NCBI RefSeq assembly: GCF_042432905.1
Contig: NZ_JBHLWI010000009.1
Coordinates: 211,127 to 275,126 of the forward strand
Length of the DNA: 64,000 nt
Direction: 5' to 3'
DNA from: Fontibacter flavus
GTDB lineage: Bacteria; Bacteroidota; Bacteroidia; Cytophagales; Cyclobacteriaceae
A program made the position numbers and the translations under genes. Below, piece after piece: positions 7,575 to 16,877 of the stretch. The stretch's first letter is position 1. Each line of letters opens with the position of its first letter. The notes beneath the pieces were generated by a model, which saw only the letters and a list, made by a program, of their open reading frames with translations, had not been told where the DNA came from and did not search any database.

Positions 7575-10500
7575 ATGGCTTTTAATGAAAACTCAAGAGT
7601 GAAGATCCCGGCAATTTTGCACTTGATGCGCTTGGGTTATGTCTATATCCCTCTTTCCCAACAGTTTCGTAGGGAAGAGTCCAATATCTTCGAGGATATT
7701 TTTATCGCAAGTCTCCAAAAAATTAATCCCACGGCAACTCAAGAAGAGATTTTACGCTTATTGGATGAGATTACCTTAGAACTGGATTACGAGGATTTAG
7801 GGAAAAAATTCCATCAAAGGCTGACTTCCACCTCAGGCATCAAATTGATTGATTTCAATGATTTTGGTAACAATAATTTTCATGTAACCACCGAACTTTC
7901 CTGCAAAAATGGGGAAGAGGAATTCCGCCCTGACATCACTGTCCTGATCAATGGCATGCCTTTGGCTTTTATCGAAGTCAAAAAGCCCCATAACAAAGAA
8001 GGCATCATTAACGAGCGCAACCGTATCAATGCCCGTTTCAAAAACAAGTACTTTCGACGCTTTGCCAACATTACTCAATTGATGGTTTTTTCCAACAATA
8101 TGGAATATGAAGATGGTATCGTTGAACCCATTTTCGGTGCTTTTTATGCGACCTCGGCCTATGCTAACCTTCACTTTAACTACTTCCGGGAAGACGAGGA
8201 TTATCCAGTTACCCAAAAACTTTTGCCCATTTCAGACCAGGAGGAAAGTGCTATTCTTAAAGACAATAATCTTCAGGTCATCAAGCACAGCCCTGAATTC
8301 CAGACCAACAAAGCTGTCCATACCCCAACACATCGGATCCTGACTTCTTTGTTCAGTCGTGATCGCCTGGCTTTTATCCTAAGATATGCTTTTGCCTACG
8401 TGGATGAACTGAAGGATGATGGAAGCATCAGCCGACAAAAGCACATCATGCGCTACCCCCAGATTTTTGCAACGATGGCTATTGCTGCCAAACTGGAAGA
8501 AGGCAAGCAGAAAGGGATTATCTGGCATACACAGGGTTCAGGCAAAACGGCCTTGGCTTATTATAACGTCAAGTACCTGACCGATTTTTTCCAAAAAAGA
8601 AAGGTCATTCCCAAGTTCTATTTTATTGTTGATCGACTTGATTTGCTGATTCAGGCTTCTACGGAATTTTCCAATCGTGGACTCAACGTCAAGCAGGTCA
8701 ATTCCCGGGAAGACTTCATAAAAGATATGCAGGTAGTGGCATCCATTCATAATGACTCTGGAGAAGCAGAAATCACGGTTGTCAATATCCAAAAGTTCTC
8801 TCAAGACGCTACTGCCTTGATGATTCCCAATTATGACATTCAAACGCAGCGGGTGTATTTCCTCGATGAAGCCCACAGAAGCTACAATCCCAAAGGAAAT
8901 TACCTGGCCAATCTAATCAATTCGGATAAAAATGCGGTCATCATCGCATTGACCGGAACTCCATTGTTAAAAGAAGTAGCCAAAGAATACGATTCCAAAC
9001 TCTTGTTTGGGAATTATATTCACAAGTATTACTACAACCGCTCCATTGCTGATGGTTACACACTAAGGCTCATTCGTGAGGAAATTGAAGGCAAGTTCAA
9101 AATGGAAATGCAGGAGGTGATGGAGCAGATCAAAGTGCTGAAAGGGGAAATTAAAGCCTCTGACGTGTACGCAGATCACCGTTTTGCAAATGGCCTGCTT
9201 GATTATATCTGTCAGGACCTGATTGCCTTCCGTGAACATTGGCAAGATGAAAGTTTGGGTGGAATGGTGGTGTGCGACTCCTCCAAACAAGCAAAAATGC
9301 TCTTCGAACTATTTCAGGACCGTTATGGGATTCAGGAAACAGAAGCAGATAAATTGTCCATTGCGGCCGATTTACCAAGGGCTTCCTATGGAAAACGTAG
9401 AAAAACCCAACTCACAGCGGCCCTGATTCTGCATGATGAAAATGATAAACTCACCCGCAAGGGACTGATCAAAGCTTTCAAAGCGGGGAAAATCGATCTG
9501 CTTTTTGTGTACAATATGCTATTGACAGGCTTTGATGCGAAGCGATTGAAGAAACTTTATCTGGCCCGTGTGATTCAGGACCATAACTTGTTGCAGACCT
9601 TAACCAGGGTCAATAGGCCATACAAGCACTACCAATACGGCTATGTGGTAGATTTTGCGGATATCTCCAAAGCCTTTGACCGCACCAATCAATTGTATTT
9701 CCAGGAATTACAGGAGCAGTTGGGGGATGAAATGGACATGTATTCCCACCTCTTCAAGTCTGAACAGGAAATAAGGGAGGAATTGAACCAGATTCAAGCG
9801 ACCCTTTTTCATTACGATACGAGCAACAAAGAGCTTTTTTCTCAGCAGATTGCACAGGTTACCGAGAAGAAGGAATTGATGCAGCTGATCAAAGCCTTAA
9901 GAACTGCCAAAGAACTGAAAAACATCATTGCTGTCAATGGATACGAAGGTTTGGGTGAATTGGTAGATTTTGAGGTGCTCAACCGGTTGCTGATCGAAGC
10001 CCAAAATCGCTATGACAACTTGAACTTTGTGGAAAACATAGGTCAGGAAGAAGCAACCCAAAATCTGCTCAACACCGCCTTGGAGGATATCGTTTTTCAG
10101 TTTATCAAAGTGGGAGAGGAGGAACTCAAACTAGCAGATGAATACAAGGATGCCCTTCGAAAAACCCGAGAAGCTTTACAACAAAATTTTGATCAGGGAG
10201 ACCCGGAGTTTGTTAACTTGCGGGAGGAATTAGAGCGGATTTTTAGAAAGAAAAACCTCTCTGAAACCAAGCAATCGGATATGCAGGAAAATATGCGATT
10301 GCTTCGGAAGATTTATGATCAGGCCAAGGAACTCAACCGCAAGAATGCCCTGCTCAAAGCCAAATATGAACAGGATGAAAAATACACCCGCATCCATAAG
10401 CGCCTGAGTGAAAAATCCGAATTGTCTGCCAAGGAAATGCAGCTTCACCGGGCATTGATGCAGGTGAAGCAAGCGGTGGATGATAAGCTCGAAGGACAGG

Positions 10501-10661
10501 AAGATATCCTCAAAAACGAAGCTTTCTTCACCAAATACCTGATGCAACAGGTGGTGCAAGAATTCAGGAAAAAGGAAAATATCCCCTTGGATTTTGAAAC
10601 TACCCAAAAGATCAATCACCTGATTTTAAGAGAATATTTACAACAGTACCAAGCACGTTAA
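7575..10661 (+). CDS. hsdR: type I restriction enzyme R subunit
   Basis: 1028 residues, normal length for HsdR. The N-terminal nuclease domain has the PD-(D/E)xK signature (D120, E134, K136 in RPDITVLINGMPLAFIEVKK). SF2 motor motifs follow: Walker A TQGSGKTA at 319-326, DEAH at 431-434 and LTGTPLL near 460. The helical C-terminus is Lys/Glu-rich. It is the translocating and cleaving subunit of an HsdR2M2S complex. It is the first gene of an operon, with hsdM starting 8 bp after its stop. The 88 bp before it, back to the inverted-repeat element, contain no other gene. All key motifs are intact, so it is probably active. Confidence 0.95.
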   Translation: MAFNENSRVKIPAILHLMRLGYVYIPLSQQFRREESNIFEDIFIASLQKINPTATQEEILRLLDEITLELDYEDLGKKFHQRLTSTSGIKLIDFNDFGNNNFHVTTELSCKNGEEEFRPDITVLINGMPLAFIEVKKPHNKEGIINERNRINARFKNKYFRRFANITQLMVFSNNMEYEDGIVEPIFGAFYATSAYANLHFNYFREDEDYPVTQKLLPISDQEESAILKDNNLQVIKHSPEFQTNKAVHTPTHRILTSLFSRDRLAFILRYAFAYVDELKDDGSISRQKHIMRYPQIFATMAIAAKLEEGKQKGIIWHTQGSGKTALAYYNVKYLTDFFQKRKVIPKFYFIVDRLDLLIQASTEFSNRGLNVKQVNSREDFIKDMQVVASIHNDSGEAEITVVNIQKFSQDATALMIPNYDIQTQRVYFLDEAHRSYNPKGNYLANLINSDKNAVIIALTGTPLLKEVAKEYDSKLLFGNYIHKYYYNRSIADGYTLRLIREEIEGKFKMEMQEVMEQIKVLKGEIKASDVYADHRFANGLLDYICQDLIAFREHWQDESLGGMVVCDSSKQAKMLFELFQDRYGIQETEADKLSIAADLPRASYGKRRKTQLTAALILHDENDKLTRKGLIKAFKAGKIDLLFVYNMLLTGFDAKRLKKLYLARVIQDHNLLQTLTRVNRPYKHYQYGYVVDFADISKAFDRTNQLYFQELQEQLGDEMDMYSHLFKSEQEIREELNQIQATLFHYDTSNKELFSQQIAQVTEKKELMQLIKALRTAKELKNIIAVNGYEGLGELVDFEVLNRLLIEAQNRYDNLNFVENIGQEEATQNLLNTALEDIVFQFIKVGEEELKLADEYKDALRKTREALQQNFDQGDPEFVNLREELERIFRKKNLSETKQSDMQENMRLLRKIYDQAKELNRKNALLKAKYEQDEKYTRIHKRLSEKSELSAKEMQLHRALMQVKQAVDDKLEGQEDILKNEAFFTKYLMQQVVQEFRKKENIPLDFETTQKINHLILREYLQQYQAR

Positions 10662-10669
10662 GAGTACCC

Positions 10670-12286
10670 ATGACACAGGATATCAGTTTTATCAACAAGA
10701 CTAAGCAACTCATCGACAATCTCAAAAGTGTCTGCGCCAATTATGGCCTAGGCAATGATGGCAATGAGTTTAAAATCATCACGCAGGTGGTCTTGTATAA
10801 GTTTTTGAATGATAAATTCCGCTTTGAAGTCCGGAAGGAAGACCCTGCTTTGGCAGCCGCTGAAAACTTTACCGAAGCATTGGAACAATTGGATGAGGAA
10901 GCTTATCAGTTCTTATTGGCTGGATTGCATCCCAATGTTCCCCGATTGCAGCCCCATCAATTGATTTCCTCCCTGCACAACAGACAGAATGAAGGAGACT
11001 TTGCCAAAACCTTTGACGATACGCTGAGACAGATATCGGTAGAAAATGCAGAAGTCTTTTCAGTCAAGTCCTTTTCCGGTGCCAAAGATTCCTTGTTTGA
11101 TGAACTCAGTCAGTTTATCTCCGATTCATCCCAACGGGATGCTTTCTGCAGAGCTTTGATCAACAAACTCTTTGAGTTTTCCTTTGAGGAGATGTTTGGA
11201 CAGAAGTATGATTTCTTTGCCACCATCTTCGAGTACCTTATCAAGGATTACAACTCTGATTCGGGTGGAAAATATGCCGAATACTATACCCCTCATGCCG
11301 TGGCCCGCATCATGGCCAAGATCATGGTGCCGGAGCCTGTCAAAAAAGTCCGCTGCTACGATCCCAGTGCTGGTTCGGGAACACTCCTGATGTCCTTGGC
11401 CCATCAGATAGGAGAGGACAACTGTTCCATTTATTCCGAGGACATTTCCCAGAAGTCCAGCAATATGCTTCGGTTGAACCTAATTCTGAATAACCTGACC
11501 CACAGCATTCCCAATATCATCAAGACCAATACCATTGCCCAGCCCTATTATCTGGACACCAAATTTGACTTTATTGTATCCAATCCTCCCTTTAAACTGG
11601 ACTTTTCCGATTTCAGGGATGATTTGGAAAAGGATGCCTTTAAGGAGCGTTACTTTGCAGGGATTCCCAATGTGCCCAAGGCCAAAAAAGAATCCATGGC
11701 CATTTACCTGCTCTTTATCCAGCATATCATGTATAGCCTAAGTGAAAAAGGGAGAGCGGCGATAGTGGTTCCCACAGGATTTATCACTGCCCAAAGCGGG
11801 ATTGAGAAAAAGATCCGGGAGCGATTGGTGGATAAGGGTTGGCTCCGCGGTGTAGTCAGCATGCCCAGCAATATCTTCGCCAGCACGGGAACCAATGTGT
11901 CAGTACTTTTTCTGGACAAGGATGCAGACAGCGAGCATATCGTGCTGATGGATGCCAGCAAACTGGGACAGACCGTGAAAGACGGTAAAAACCAACGTAC
12001 CGTACTCACGCCTGAGGAAGAAGCTAGAATTATAGAGACCTTCAATACCAAAGCAGCTGTGGAAGACCTCTCTGTGGTGGTTAGCAAAGAACAGTTGAAG
12101 GAGAAAAATTATTCTTTTTCTGCTGGGCAGTATTTTGAAGTCAAGATAGAATATGTGGACATCACGGAAGAGGAGTTTCAAGAAAAATTGGTAGGTTTTG
12201 AGGAGCGTCTGAAAGGCTTGTTTGCAGAGGGAGAGAAATTGGATGGGGAAATTTTGGGGAATTTGAAGCGGTTGAAAATGAATTGA
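10670..12286 (+). CDS. hsdM: type I DNA methyltransferase M subunit
   Basis: 538 residues. The N-terminal HsdM helical domain is followed by the N6-adenine methylase core: SAM-binding motif I DPSAGSGT (231-238) and catalytic motif IV NPPF (305-308). YYTPHAVARIMAKIMVPEPV just before motif I is the typical lead-in. It methylates adenine in the sequence set by HsdS and with HsdR forms the restriction complex. It follows hsdR by 8 bp and precedes the RhuM gene by 1 bp, so translational coupling is likely. Confidence 0.95.
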   Translation: MTQDISFINKTKQLIDNLKSVCANYGLGNDGNEFKIITQVVLYKFLNDKFRFEVRKEDPALAAAENFTEALEQLDEEAYQFLLAGLHPNVPRLQPHQLISSLHNRQNEGDFAKTFDDTLRQISVENAEVFSVKSFSGAKDSLFDELSQFISDSSQRDAFCRALINKLFEFSFEEMFGQKYDFFATIFEYLIKDYNSDSGGKYAEYYTPHAVARIMAKIMVPEPVKKVRCYDPSAGSGTLLMSLAHQIGEDNCSIYSEDISQKSSNMLRLNLILNNLTHSIPNIIKTNTIAQPYYLDTKFDFIVSNPPFKLDFSDFRDDLEKDAFKERYFAGIPNVPKAKKESMAIYLLFIQHIMYSLSEKGRAAIVVPTGFITAQSGIEKKIRERLVDKGWLRGVVSMPSNIFASTGTNVSVLFLDKDADSEHIVLMDASKLGQTVKDGKNQRTVLTPEEEARIIETFNTKAAVEDLSVVVSKEQLKEKNYSFSAGQYFEVKIEYVDITEEEFQEKLVGFEERLKGLFAEGEKLDGEILGNLKRLKMN

Positions 12287-12287
12287 T

Positions 12288-13322
12288 ATGGAGCTAAGAA
12301 ATGAAAATCCAACCAATTTTATTTTTTATCAATCCACAGATGGAAAGGTAAATGTTCAGGTAATTGTAGATGAGCAATCAGAAACAGTATGGGCAACTCA
12401 AAAGACACTCGGAGAGCTTTTTGGTGTTTCAAAATCTACGATCAGTGAGCACACAAAAAATATTTTTGAGACCAAAGAGCTAGACCGAGAGTCAACTGTT
12501 CGGAAAATCCGAACAGTTCAAGAAGAGGGAGAGCGAAAAGTTAGCAGGAGTCTTGAGTTTTATAATTTGGACTTTATCATTGCTTTAGGATATAGGGTTA
12601 ATTCCATTCAAGCTACCCAGTTTAGGAAGTGGGCAACAAGCATTTTAAGGGAATATTTAATCAAAGGTTTTGCTTTAGATGATGAGCGTTTAAAGCTGGG
12701 CAATCAGGTATTTGGGAGAGATTATTTTCAAGAGCTTCTGGAGAGAATCCGGGAGATACGGGCAAGTGAACGCTTATTTTATCAAAAAATAACCGATATC
12801 TATGCCACTTCAATAGATTATGATCCCAAGTCTAGTATTACCCAAGACTTTTATGCAACTGTTCAAAATAAACTGCACTGGGCTATTCATGGGCATACTG
12901 CAGCTGAACTGATCAAACTGAGGGCTTCTGCAGAACATCCTACGATGGGTTTGACTTCTTGGAAAAATGAAAAAAGAGGAGGTAAGATCATGAAGAGTGA
13001 TGTGAGTATTGCTAAGAATTATCTGAATGAAAAGGAGTTGTCAGAGCTCAACCGAGTGGTAACCATGTATCTGGATTTTGCTGAGAATATGGCAAGAAGG
13101 CAGTTAAGCATGAGGATGGCTGATTGGGTAAATCGATTGGATGCTTTTCTGTCGTTTAATCAGTATGAAGTCTTGCAGGACTCCGGGAGAGTTTCCGCTA
13201 TTGAAGCCAAATTAAAAGCCGAAACCGAATTTGATCAATTTCGGGTGATTCAAGATCAAAGGTATGAAAGTGATTTTGATCGGATGGTGAAGGAGTTGGG
13301 GAAAAAAGGAAGTGCTAACTAA
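12288..13322 (+). CDS. RhuM family protein in the hsd operon
   Basis: 344 residues. The N-terminal half carries the RhuM signature: TVWATQKTLGELFGVSKSTI with a winged-HTH look, then the SLEFYNLDFIIALGYRVNS block and FRKWATSILREYLIKGF. RhuM is named after a Salmonella pathogenicity-island gene, and its function is not established. It is often found inside type I RM operons between hsdM and hsdS, as here. It starts 1 bp after the hsdM stop. It may be a regulator or accessory defence factor; no catalytic motif is obvious to me. Confidence 0.85.
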   Translation: MELRNENPTNFIFYQSTDGKVNVQVIVDEQSETVWATQKTLGELFGVSKSTISEHTKNIFETKELDRESTVRKIRTVQEEGERKVSRSLEFYNLDFIIALGYRVNSIQATQFRKWATSILREYLIKGFALDDERLKLGNQVFGRDYFQELLERIREIRASERLFYQKITDIYATSIDYDPKSSITQDFYATVQNKLHWAIHGHTAAELIKLRASAEHPTMGLTSWKNEKRGGKIMKSDVSIAKNYLNEKELSELNRVVTMYLDFAENMARRQLSMRMADWVNRLDAFLSFNQYEVLQDSGRVSAIEAKLKAETEFDQFRVIQDQRYESDFDRMVKELGKKGSAN

Positions 13323-13385
13323 GTAATTTATTAATAGTATAGACTTTAATCTTCTGATAATTAGAGAACAATTGGATAGTTCAAA

Positions 13386-14588
13386 ATGAAAATATTAAAA
13401 CTTCAAAATATTGCAGAAATAGTAATGGGGCAATCTCCAGAAGCAGAATTTGTTTCATCTGATAAGATTGGATTGCCTCTTTTAAATGGTCCTGCCGAAT
13501 TTACTGATCGGTATCCTGTACCAGTTCAATTTACATCCTTGGGAAAAAGAATTGCTGAAGAAAAGGATATCTTATTTTGCGTTAGAGGAAGTACAACCGG
13601 AAGAATGAATATCGCTGATCAGAAGTATGCAATTGGTAGAGGATTGGCTGCGATTAGACATAAAAAAAATCCGAAGCTAAACCCATATGTTAAAGCTTTG
13701 ATTGAAGTTAATTTGAAAAAACTTCTTGGAGGTACTTTAGGATCTGTTTTTCCGAATATCACAAAAGACAATTTATTTGATCTTGAATGTGTGGCTCATG
13801 ATGAATCAAACCAACAAAAAATCGCCTCCATCTTATCCGCCATAGACGATAAAATCGAACTCAACAACAAAATCAATGCAGAATTGGAGGGGATGGCGAA
13901 GTTGATTTATGATTATTGGTTTGTGCAGTTTGATTTTCCCTACGATTTTGGTCAAGGTAAACCCGCAGACGAAACTTCCAATCCAAAAGATGTCAAGCCT
14001 TATAAGTCTTCCGGTGGAAAGATGGTGTGGAATAAGGAATTGAAAAGGGAGGTGCCGGAGGGGTGGGGGGTAAAGGAATTGGGTAAATATGCAAATATTA
14101 AAAAAGGCACTTTGATAACAGAAAAAACCGCTGATACATCTGGAAATATAAAGGTAGTCTCTGCTGGTTTGGGTTTTTCATATCATCACTCTTCACCAAA
14201 CTTTCCTAAAAATACAATTACAATTAGTGCTTCTGGAGCAAGTGCAGGATTTATTAATTTTTGGAGGGAGCCTATTTTTGCATGTGATTGCATAACTGTT
14301 AGAGGAGGGTCAGAAGCTGAAACCCTCTTCATTTTAGGATTTCTAAAAGTGAGGCAAGAATATCTATATAGTCAAGCCAGAGGATCAGCTCAACCTCATG
14401 TATATCCAAAAGATATCGACGGGTTGCATATTGCAATCCCAGATAAGGGCTTGATCAAGAAATTTGGAGAATTAACAGTCCCGGGAAATAATATGATTTC
14501 TATTAACTTAAATGAAAACCAACAACTCAGTTCTTTGCGAGACTGGCTATTGCCGATGTTGATGAATGGGCAGGTGAGGGTGGATTAA
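13386..14588 (+). CDS. hsdS: type I restriction specificity subunit
   Basis: 400 residues with the usual two-TRD plan: TRD1 (about 1-140), a conserved helical spacer (about 140-185, QQKIASILSAIDDKIELNNK), a linker to RREVPEGWG-like KREVPEGWGVKELG near 220, TRD2 (to about 370) and a C-terminal helix ending LLPMLMNGQV. It determines which bipartite sequence the complex recognises. It lies 63 bp after rhuM and completes the operon. The full length suggests a functional specificity subunit; the target cannot be read from sequence alone. Confidence 0.92.
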   Translation: MKILKLQNIAEIVMGQSPEAEFVSSDKIGLPLLNGPAEFTDRYPVPVQFTSLGKRIAEEKDILFCVRGSTTGRMNIADQKYAIGRGLAAIRHKKNPKLNPYVKALIEVNLKKLLGGTLGSVFPNITKDNLFDLECVAHDESNQQKIASILSAIDDKIELNNKINAELEGMAKLIYDYWFVQFDFPYDFGQGKPADETSNPKDVKPYKSSGGKMVWNKELKREVPEGWGVKELGKYANIKKGTLITEKTADTSGNIKVVSAGLGFSYHHSSPNFPKNTITISASGASAGFINFWREPIFACDCITVRGGSEAETLFILGFLKVRQEYLYSQARGSAQPHVYPKDIDGLHIAIPDKGLIKKFGELTVPGNNMISINLNENQQLSSLRDWLLPMLMNGQVRVD

Positions 14589-15104
14589 AATTTTAAAAAA
14601 AAGAATAACCAACCTTAATTGGATTTTTCATATCTAAAAAAATTTTCAAAAATGACCAAACTACTCAACTATCTCAAGACTTATACTCCAAACCCCTCTT
14701 ATAACCAAGAAAGGGAAGACGGTAGAAGAAGCTTTGTACAATATGCAAATCGTTTAGAATTATTTAATAATATCGTATAAGGGGTATTTTTGATGCCCTA
14801 TAAAACGTTCCTAATTCTAATACTCTTTCAAGGGCTAGTGAATCTGTAAAGGAATATGTTTCTAGAATTATGCAACACTTTTGAGCGTCTTAGTTCAAGA
14901 TGTAGATTCCTTTGCTATAATTTTTCTACCCATTCTTGGTCAATGGATACCAAATTGGGATGCCAACAATTTATCATGTTACCTCTTCGATGTTCACCAA
15001 TTGCAAAGGTTTTCCAAACAATAACCGCAAATAATTACTTACATTTGAGATGCGTTATTCTTGACTTCTCAAGAATTTGGCCTGTTAACCCGAATGAAAA
15101 TTAA
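14589..15104. other. 516-bp region without a recognised gene
   Basis: It holds one short open frame from ATG 14652 to 14780 (42 codons, beginning MTKLLNYLKTYTPNPSYNQE) that I cannot assign; it may be a gene remnant. The last 123 bp (from 14982) belong to the 890-bp duplicated block and act as leader of the CHY zinc-finger gene. Other open frames here look accidental. Confidence 0.5.
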
Positions 15105-15599
15105 ATGAAACAATTACTCTTGATCACTTTTGGGCTGATTCTCCTTTTTACAATGAATACCATGGCCCAGGAAAAAGAGCCTGAAATCTTCAACATTATT
15201 CAAATCGAAGGCATCAATGTCTTTGGTAAATCTATAGATCATCAGACCCGATGTGTGCATTGGCATTCCCAACTCGATGTGATCGCGATCAAATTCAAAT
15301 GCTGTGACAAGTATTATCCTTGTTTTTCATGCCATGAAGAAGAGGCCGACCATAAACATCAGGTTTGGGCGAAGGCAGAATTTGATGAAAAAGCGATTCT
15401 TTGCGGGGTCTGTGGCCACGAACTCAGTATCAAAGAGTATATGGACGCCAACAATACCTGTCCCAGATGTCAAGCAGGATTCAATCCCGGCTATAGTAAC
15501 CATTATCATTTGTATTTTGAAACCAATGACGCTAAACCTCAAACGGTCTCCCAATACATGAGATTTAGAAACAGGAATTTAGCTTCAATCAGCAGGTAA
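15105..15599 (+). CDS. CHY zinc-finger protein with signal peptide, copy A
   Basis: 164 residues. An N-terminal signal-peptide-like segment (MKQLLLITFGLILLFTMNTM, then AQ) is followed by a CHY zinc-finger domain: RCVHWHSQLDVIAIKFKCCD, YPCFSCHEE, then CGVCGHEL and CPRCQAGFN. The Cys/His pattern is intact and should bind three zinc ions. Related bacterial proteins are usually small and cytosolic and of unknown role, so the exported form is unusual. The gene is almost identical to copy B at 22753. It lies between hsdS and an mnmE-like attachment end, as cargo at the edge of an island. Confidence 0.75.
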   Translation: MKQLLLITFGLILLFTMNTMAQEKEPEIFNIIQIEGINVFGKSIDHQTRCVHWHSQLDVIAIKFKCCDKYYPCFSCHEEEADHKHQVWAKAEFDEKAILCGVCGHELSIKEYMDANNTCPRCQAGFNPGYSNHYHLYFETNDAKPQTVSQYMRFRNRNLASISR

Positions 15600-15830
15600 T
15601 CAATTTCTGAAAAACCATATAAAAAAGTGCTATTACTCAGACAAGGCATCTTAGCACTTTAATTTTTTTAATAGTGAAAATCTCAGAAGCTATTCGAATA
15701 CATTCACTCTCAAATAATCTGTTAATATACCGATTCTCTGGAGAACTACTGATTAATCAGTTGGATCTGCGTTCTATCGATTGAGGCTATTTCAAGGGAG
15801 AGGTTAAAAATCACATTATATAAGATAAAT

Positions 15831-15867
15831 AACCTTTGAGGTCTCAAAAACCTCAAAGGTTATTTCC
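15831..15867. terminator. rho-independent terminator in repeat copy A
   Basis: AAATAACCTTTGAGG and its reverse complement CCTCAAAGGTTATTT flank a short TCTCAAAAA-type loop, giving a strong stem with A/T tracts on both sides. The same structure terminates mnmE in copy B, and in copy A it would stop transcription leaving the CHY gene. Confidence 0.8.
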
Positions 15868-15877
15868 CGATGCAAAA
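15860..15877 (-). other. att-like copy of the mnmE 3' end
   Basis: Read on the minus strand this is TTTTGCATCGGGAAATAA. The true mnmE end at 23508-23525 reads TTCTGTATCGGGAAATAA, so 16 of 18 bases agree and the last 12 are identical. The 3' end of mnmE (trmE/thdF) is the established target of SGI1-type integrative elements. I infer a junction left by integration at this site. Confidence 0.65.
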
Positions 15878-16009
15878 TATTTGAAACGCTTTTAACTTAC
15901 TGTATTTCAATGTGTTGCTAAAATGATAGAAACGTATTAGCAACAAAAAACGCTTAGGAATGTCAAACTAAGCGATAATAAAGGAAAAATCGAGGGGTAC
16001 GGGCATAAA

Positions 16010-16037
16010 AAAACCGCTCCACAAAGGAAGCGGTTTT
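16010..16037 (-). terminator. terminator of the DUF6266 gene
   Basis: AAAACCGCT and AGCGGTTTT separated by 10 bases, followed on the minus strand by a T run. It lies 21 bp past the DUF6266 stop. Confidence 0.8.
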
Positions 16038-16057
16038 CAAGGAAAACACCAATCGCT

Positions 16058-16699
16058 TTACGCAACTGTTACAGAGCCTAAATAAACGCTGTTGGCGACT
16101 TTAGTTCCGTCTTCTGATACAAAACCTAAGAAGACTTCAACGTCTTCTCCTGAGTACTCAGAAGGCACTGGAATGGTCGCTGATCCGGCAGACCTTGCTG
16201 GTCCCGCAGTGGTGAACACTGCTTCCCCTCGGGTAGTGTTCAAAAGAGCAATCAGCGCCTTGTCTGTTGCTTGAGCACTTCCGCTTCCTGAATTGTCTGT
16301 CCAGGTTGCTTCTACGTTTCCAGCACTTGGAGAAGTGGCTGCACCGTTGGCCGCACCTGTCAAGTTACCACGAGTGACCAATGCACTTGCATAGTCAATC
16401 ATGAAGTTTGGATAAGCTCCGGTAACTGCATTATTCAGGTTGTAAGACATGGCCGCATTGAATTGGGTCATTCGGTTTGCATACAACTTGAAACCGACTC
16501 TCAGGAAGTCTGTCATTGGTTGCAAGAACCTTAGGACAGTTGAGAATTTCGAACGCTGGTCAACCTGACCTTCAGTTCTTGGGTTCGCTACACTGGAAGG
16601 TTTGATGCGCAGGTAATCGATGCCCTTCCAAGTTCCACCGATTACATTCCCTACCTGGCCTGATACGCCACCGAGAATACCTTGATTAATTTTTCCCAT
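16058..16699 (-). CDS. DUF6266 family protein
   Basis: 213 residues. The N-terminus MGKINQGILGGVSGQVGNVI and the following GGTWKGIDYLRIKPSSVANP are the family hallmark. The rest is Ala/Ser/Gly/Thr-rich and beta-prone, with no signal peptide. DUF6266 proteins are common in Bacteroidota, often as cargo in mobile regions; their role is unknown, and a structural surface or phage-like role is only a guess. It is a single-gene unit with its own terminator, sitting just inside the second island. Confidence 0.75.
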   Translation of the reverse strand: MGKINQGILGGVSGQVGNVIGGTWKGIDYLRIKPSSVANPRTEGQVDQRSKFSTVLRFLQPMTDFLRVGFKLYANRMTQFNAAMSYNLNNAVTGAYPNFMIDYASALVTRGNLTGAANGAATSPSAGNVEATWTDNSGSGSAQATDKALIALLNTTRGEAVFTTAGPARSAGSATIPVPSEYSGEDVEVFLGFVSEDGTKVANSVYLGSVTVA

Positions 16700-16877
16700 C
16701 TCTTTACGATTTTTTAGGGGTTAAACATTTGCTTGGACTTGACACGGACTTACCATGGATTTGCCCTTCGCCAACTAAATTACTTCAAGAATTAGGCGGT
16801 AGTTCTCTCTTGGGTGCTGTTGCGGTAGTGTGCTTTATTTTGCTTTTGTTGCCCTGTTTTTTTGGCAGGGCAGGAAT

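Larger units (their letters stand above)
14982..15871. repeat. 890-bp direct repeat, copy A
   Basis: It matches 22630-23519 from CCTCTTCGATG to TTTCCCGAT with only scattered base changes, mostly in the flanks of the gene rather than within it. It carries the leader and coding region of an exported CHY zinc-finger protein, a 3' non-coding stretch, an mnmE-type terminator and 12 bp identical to the last three codons plus stop of mnmE. Outside both limits the two copies differ completely. Confidence 0.9.
15600..16057. other. non-coding island junction, 458 bp
   Basis: It contains the 3' part of repeat copy A, the copy-A terminator and att-like sequence (15831-15877), then two inverted repeats at 15914-15944 (GTTGCTAA/TTAGCAAC) and 15951-15974 (CGCTTAG/CTAAGCG), and the terminator of the DUF6266 gene at 16010. 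No gene is recognised. Confidence 0.6.

Noticed and set aside
8290..8304. CCCTGAATTCCAG in hsdR as a third palindrome copy
   Set aside because: Only the central 10 bases agree, the flanks do not, and it is inside a coding region.
14856..15104. 82-codon frame ahead of the CHY gene
   Set aside because: Its end is the leader of copy A, and the copy B leader does not preserve the frame's beginning; no protein-like features.
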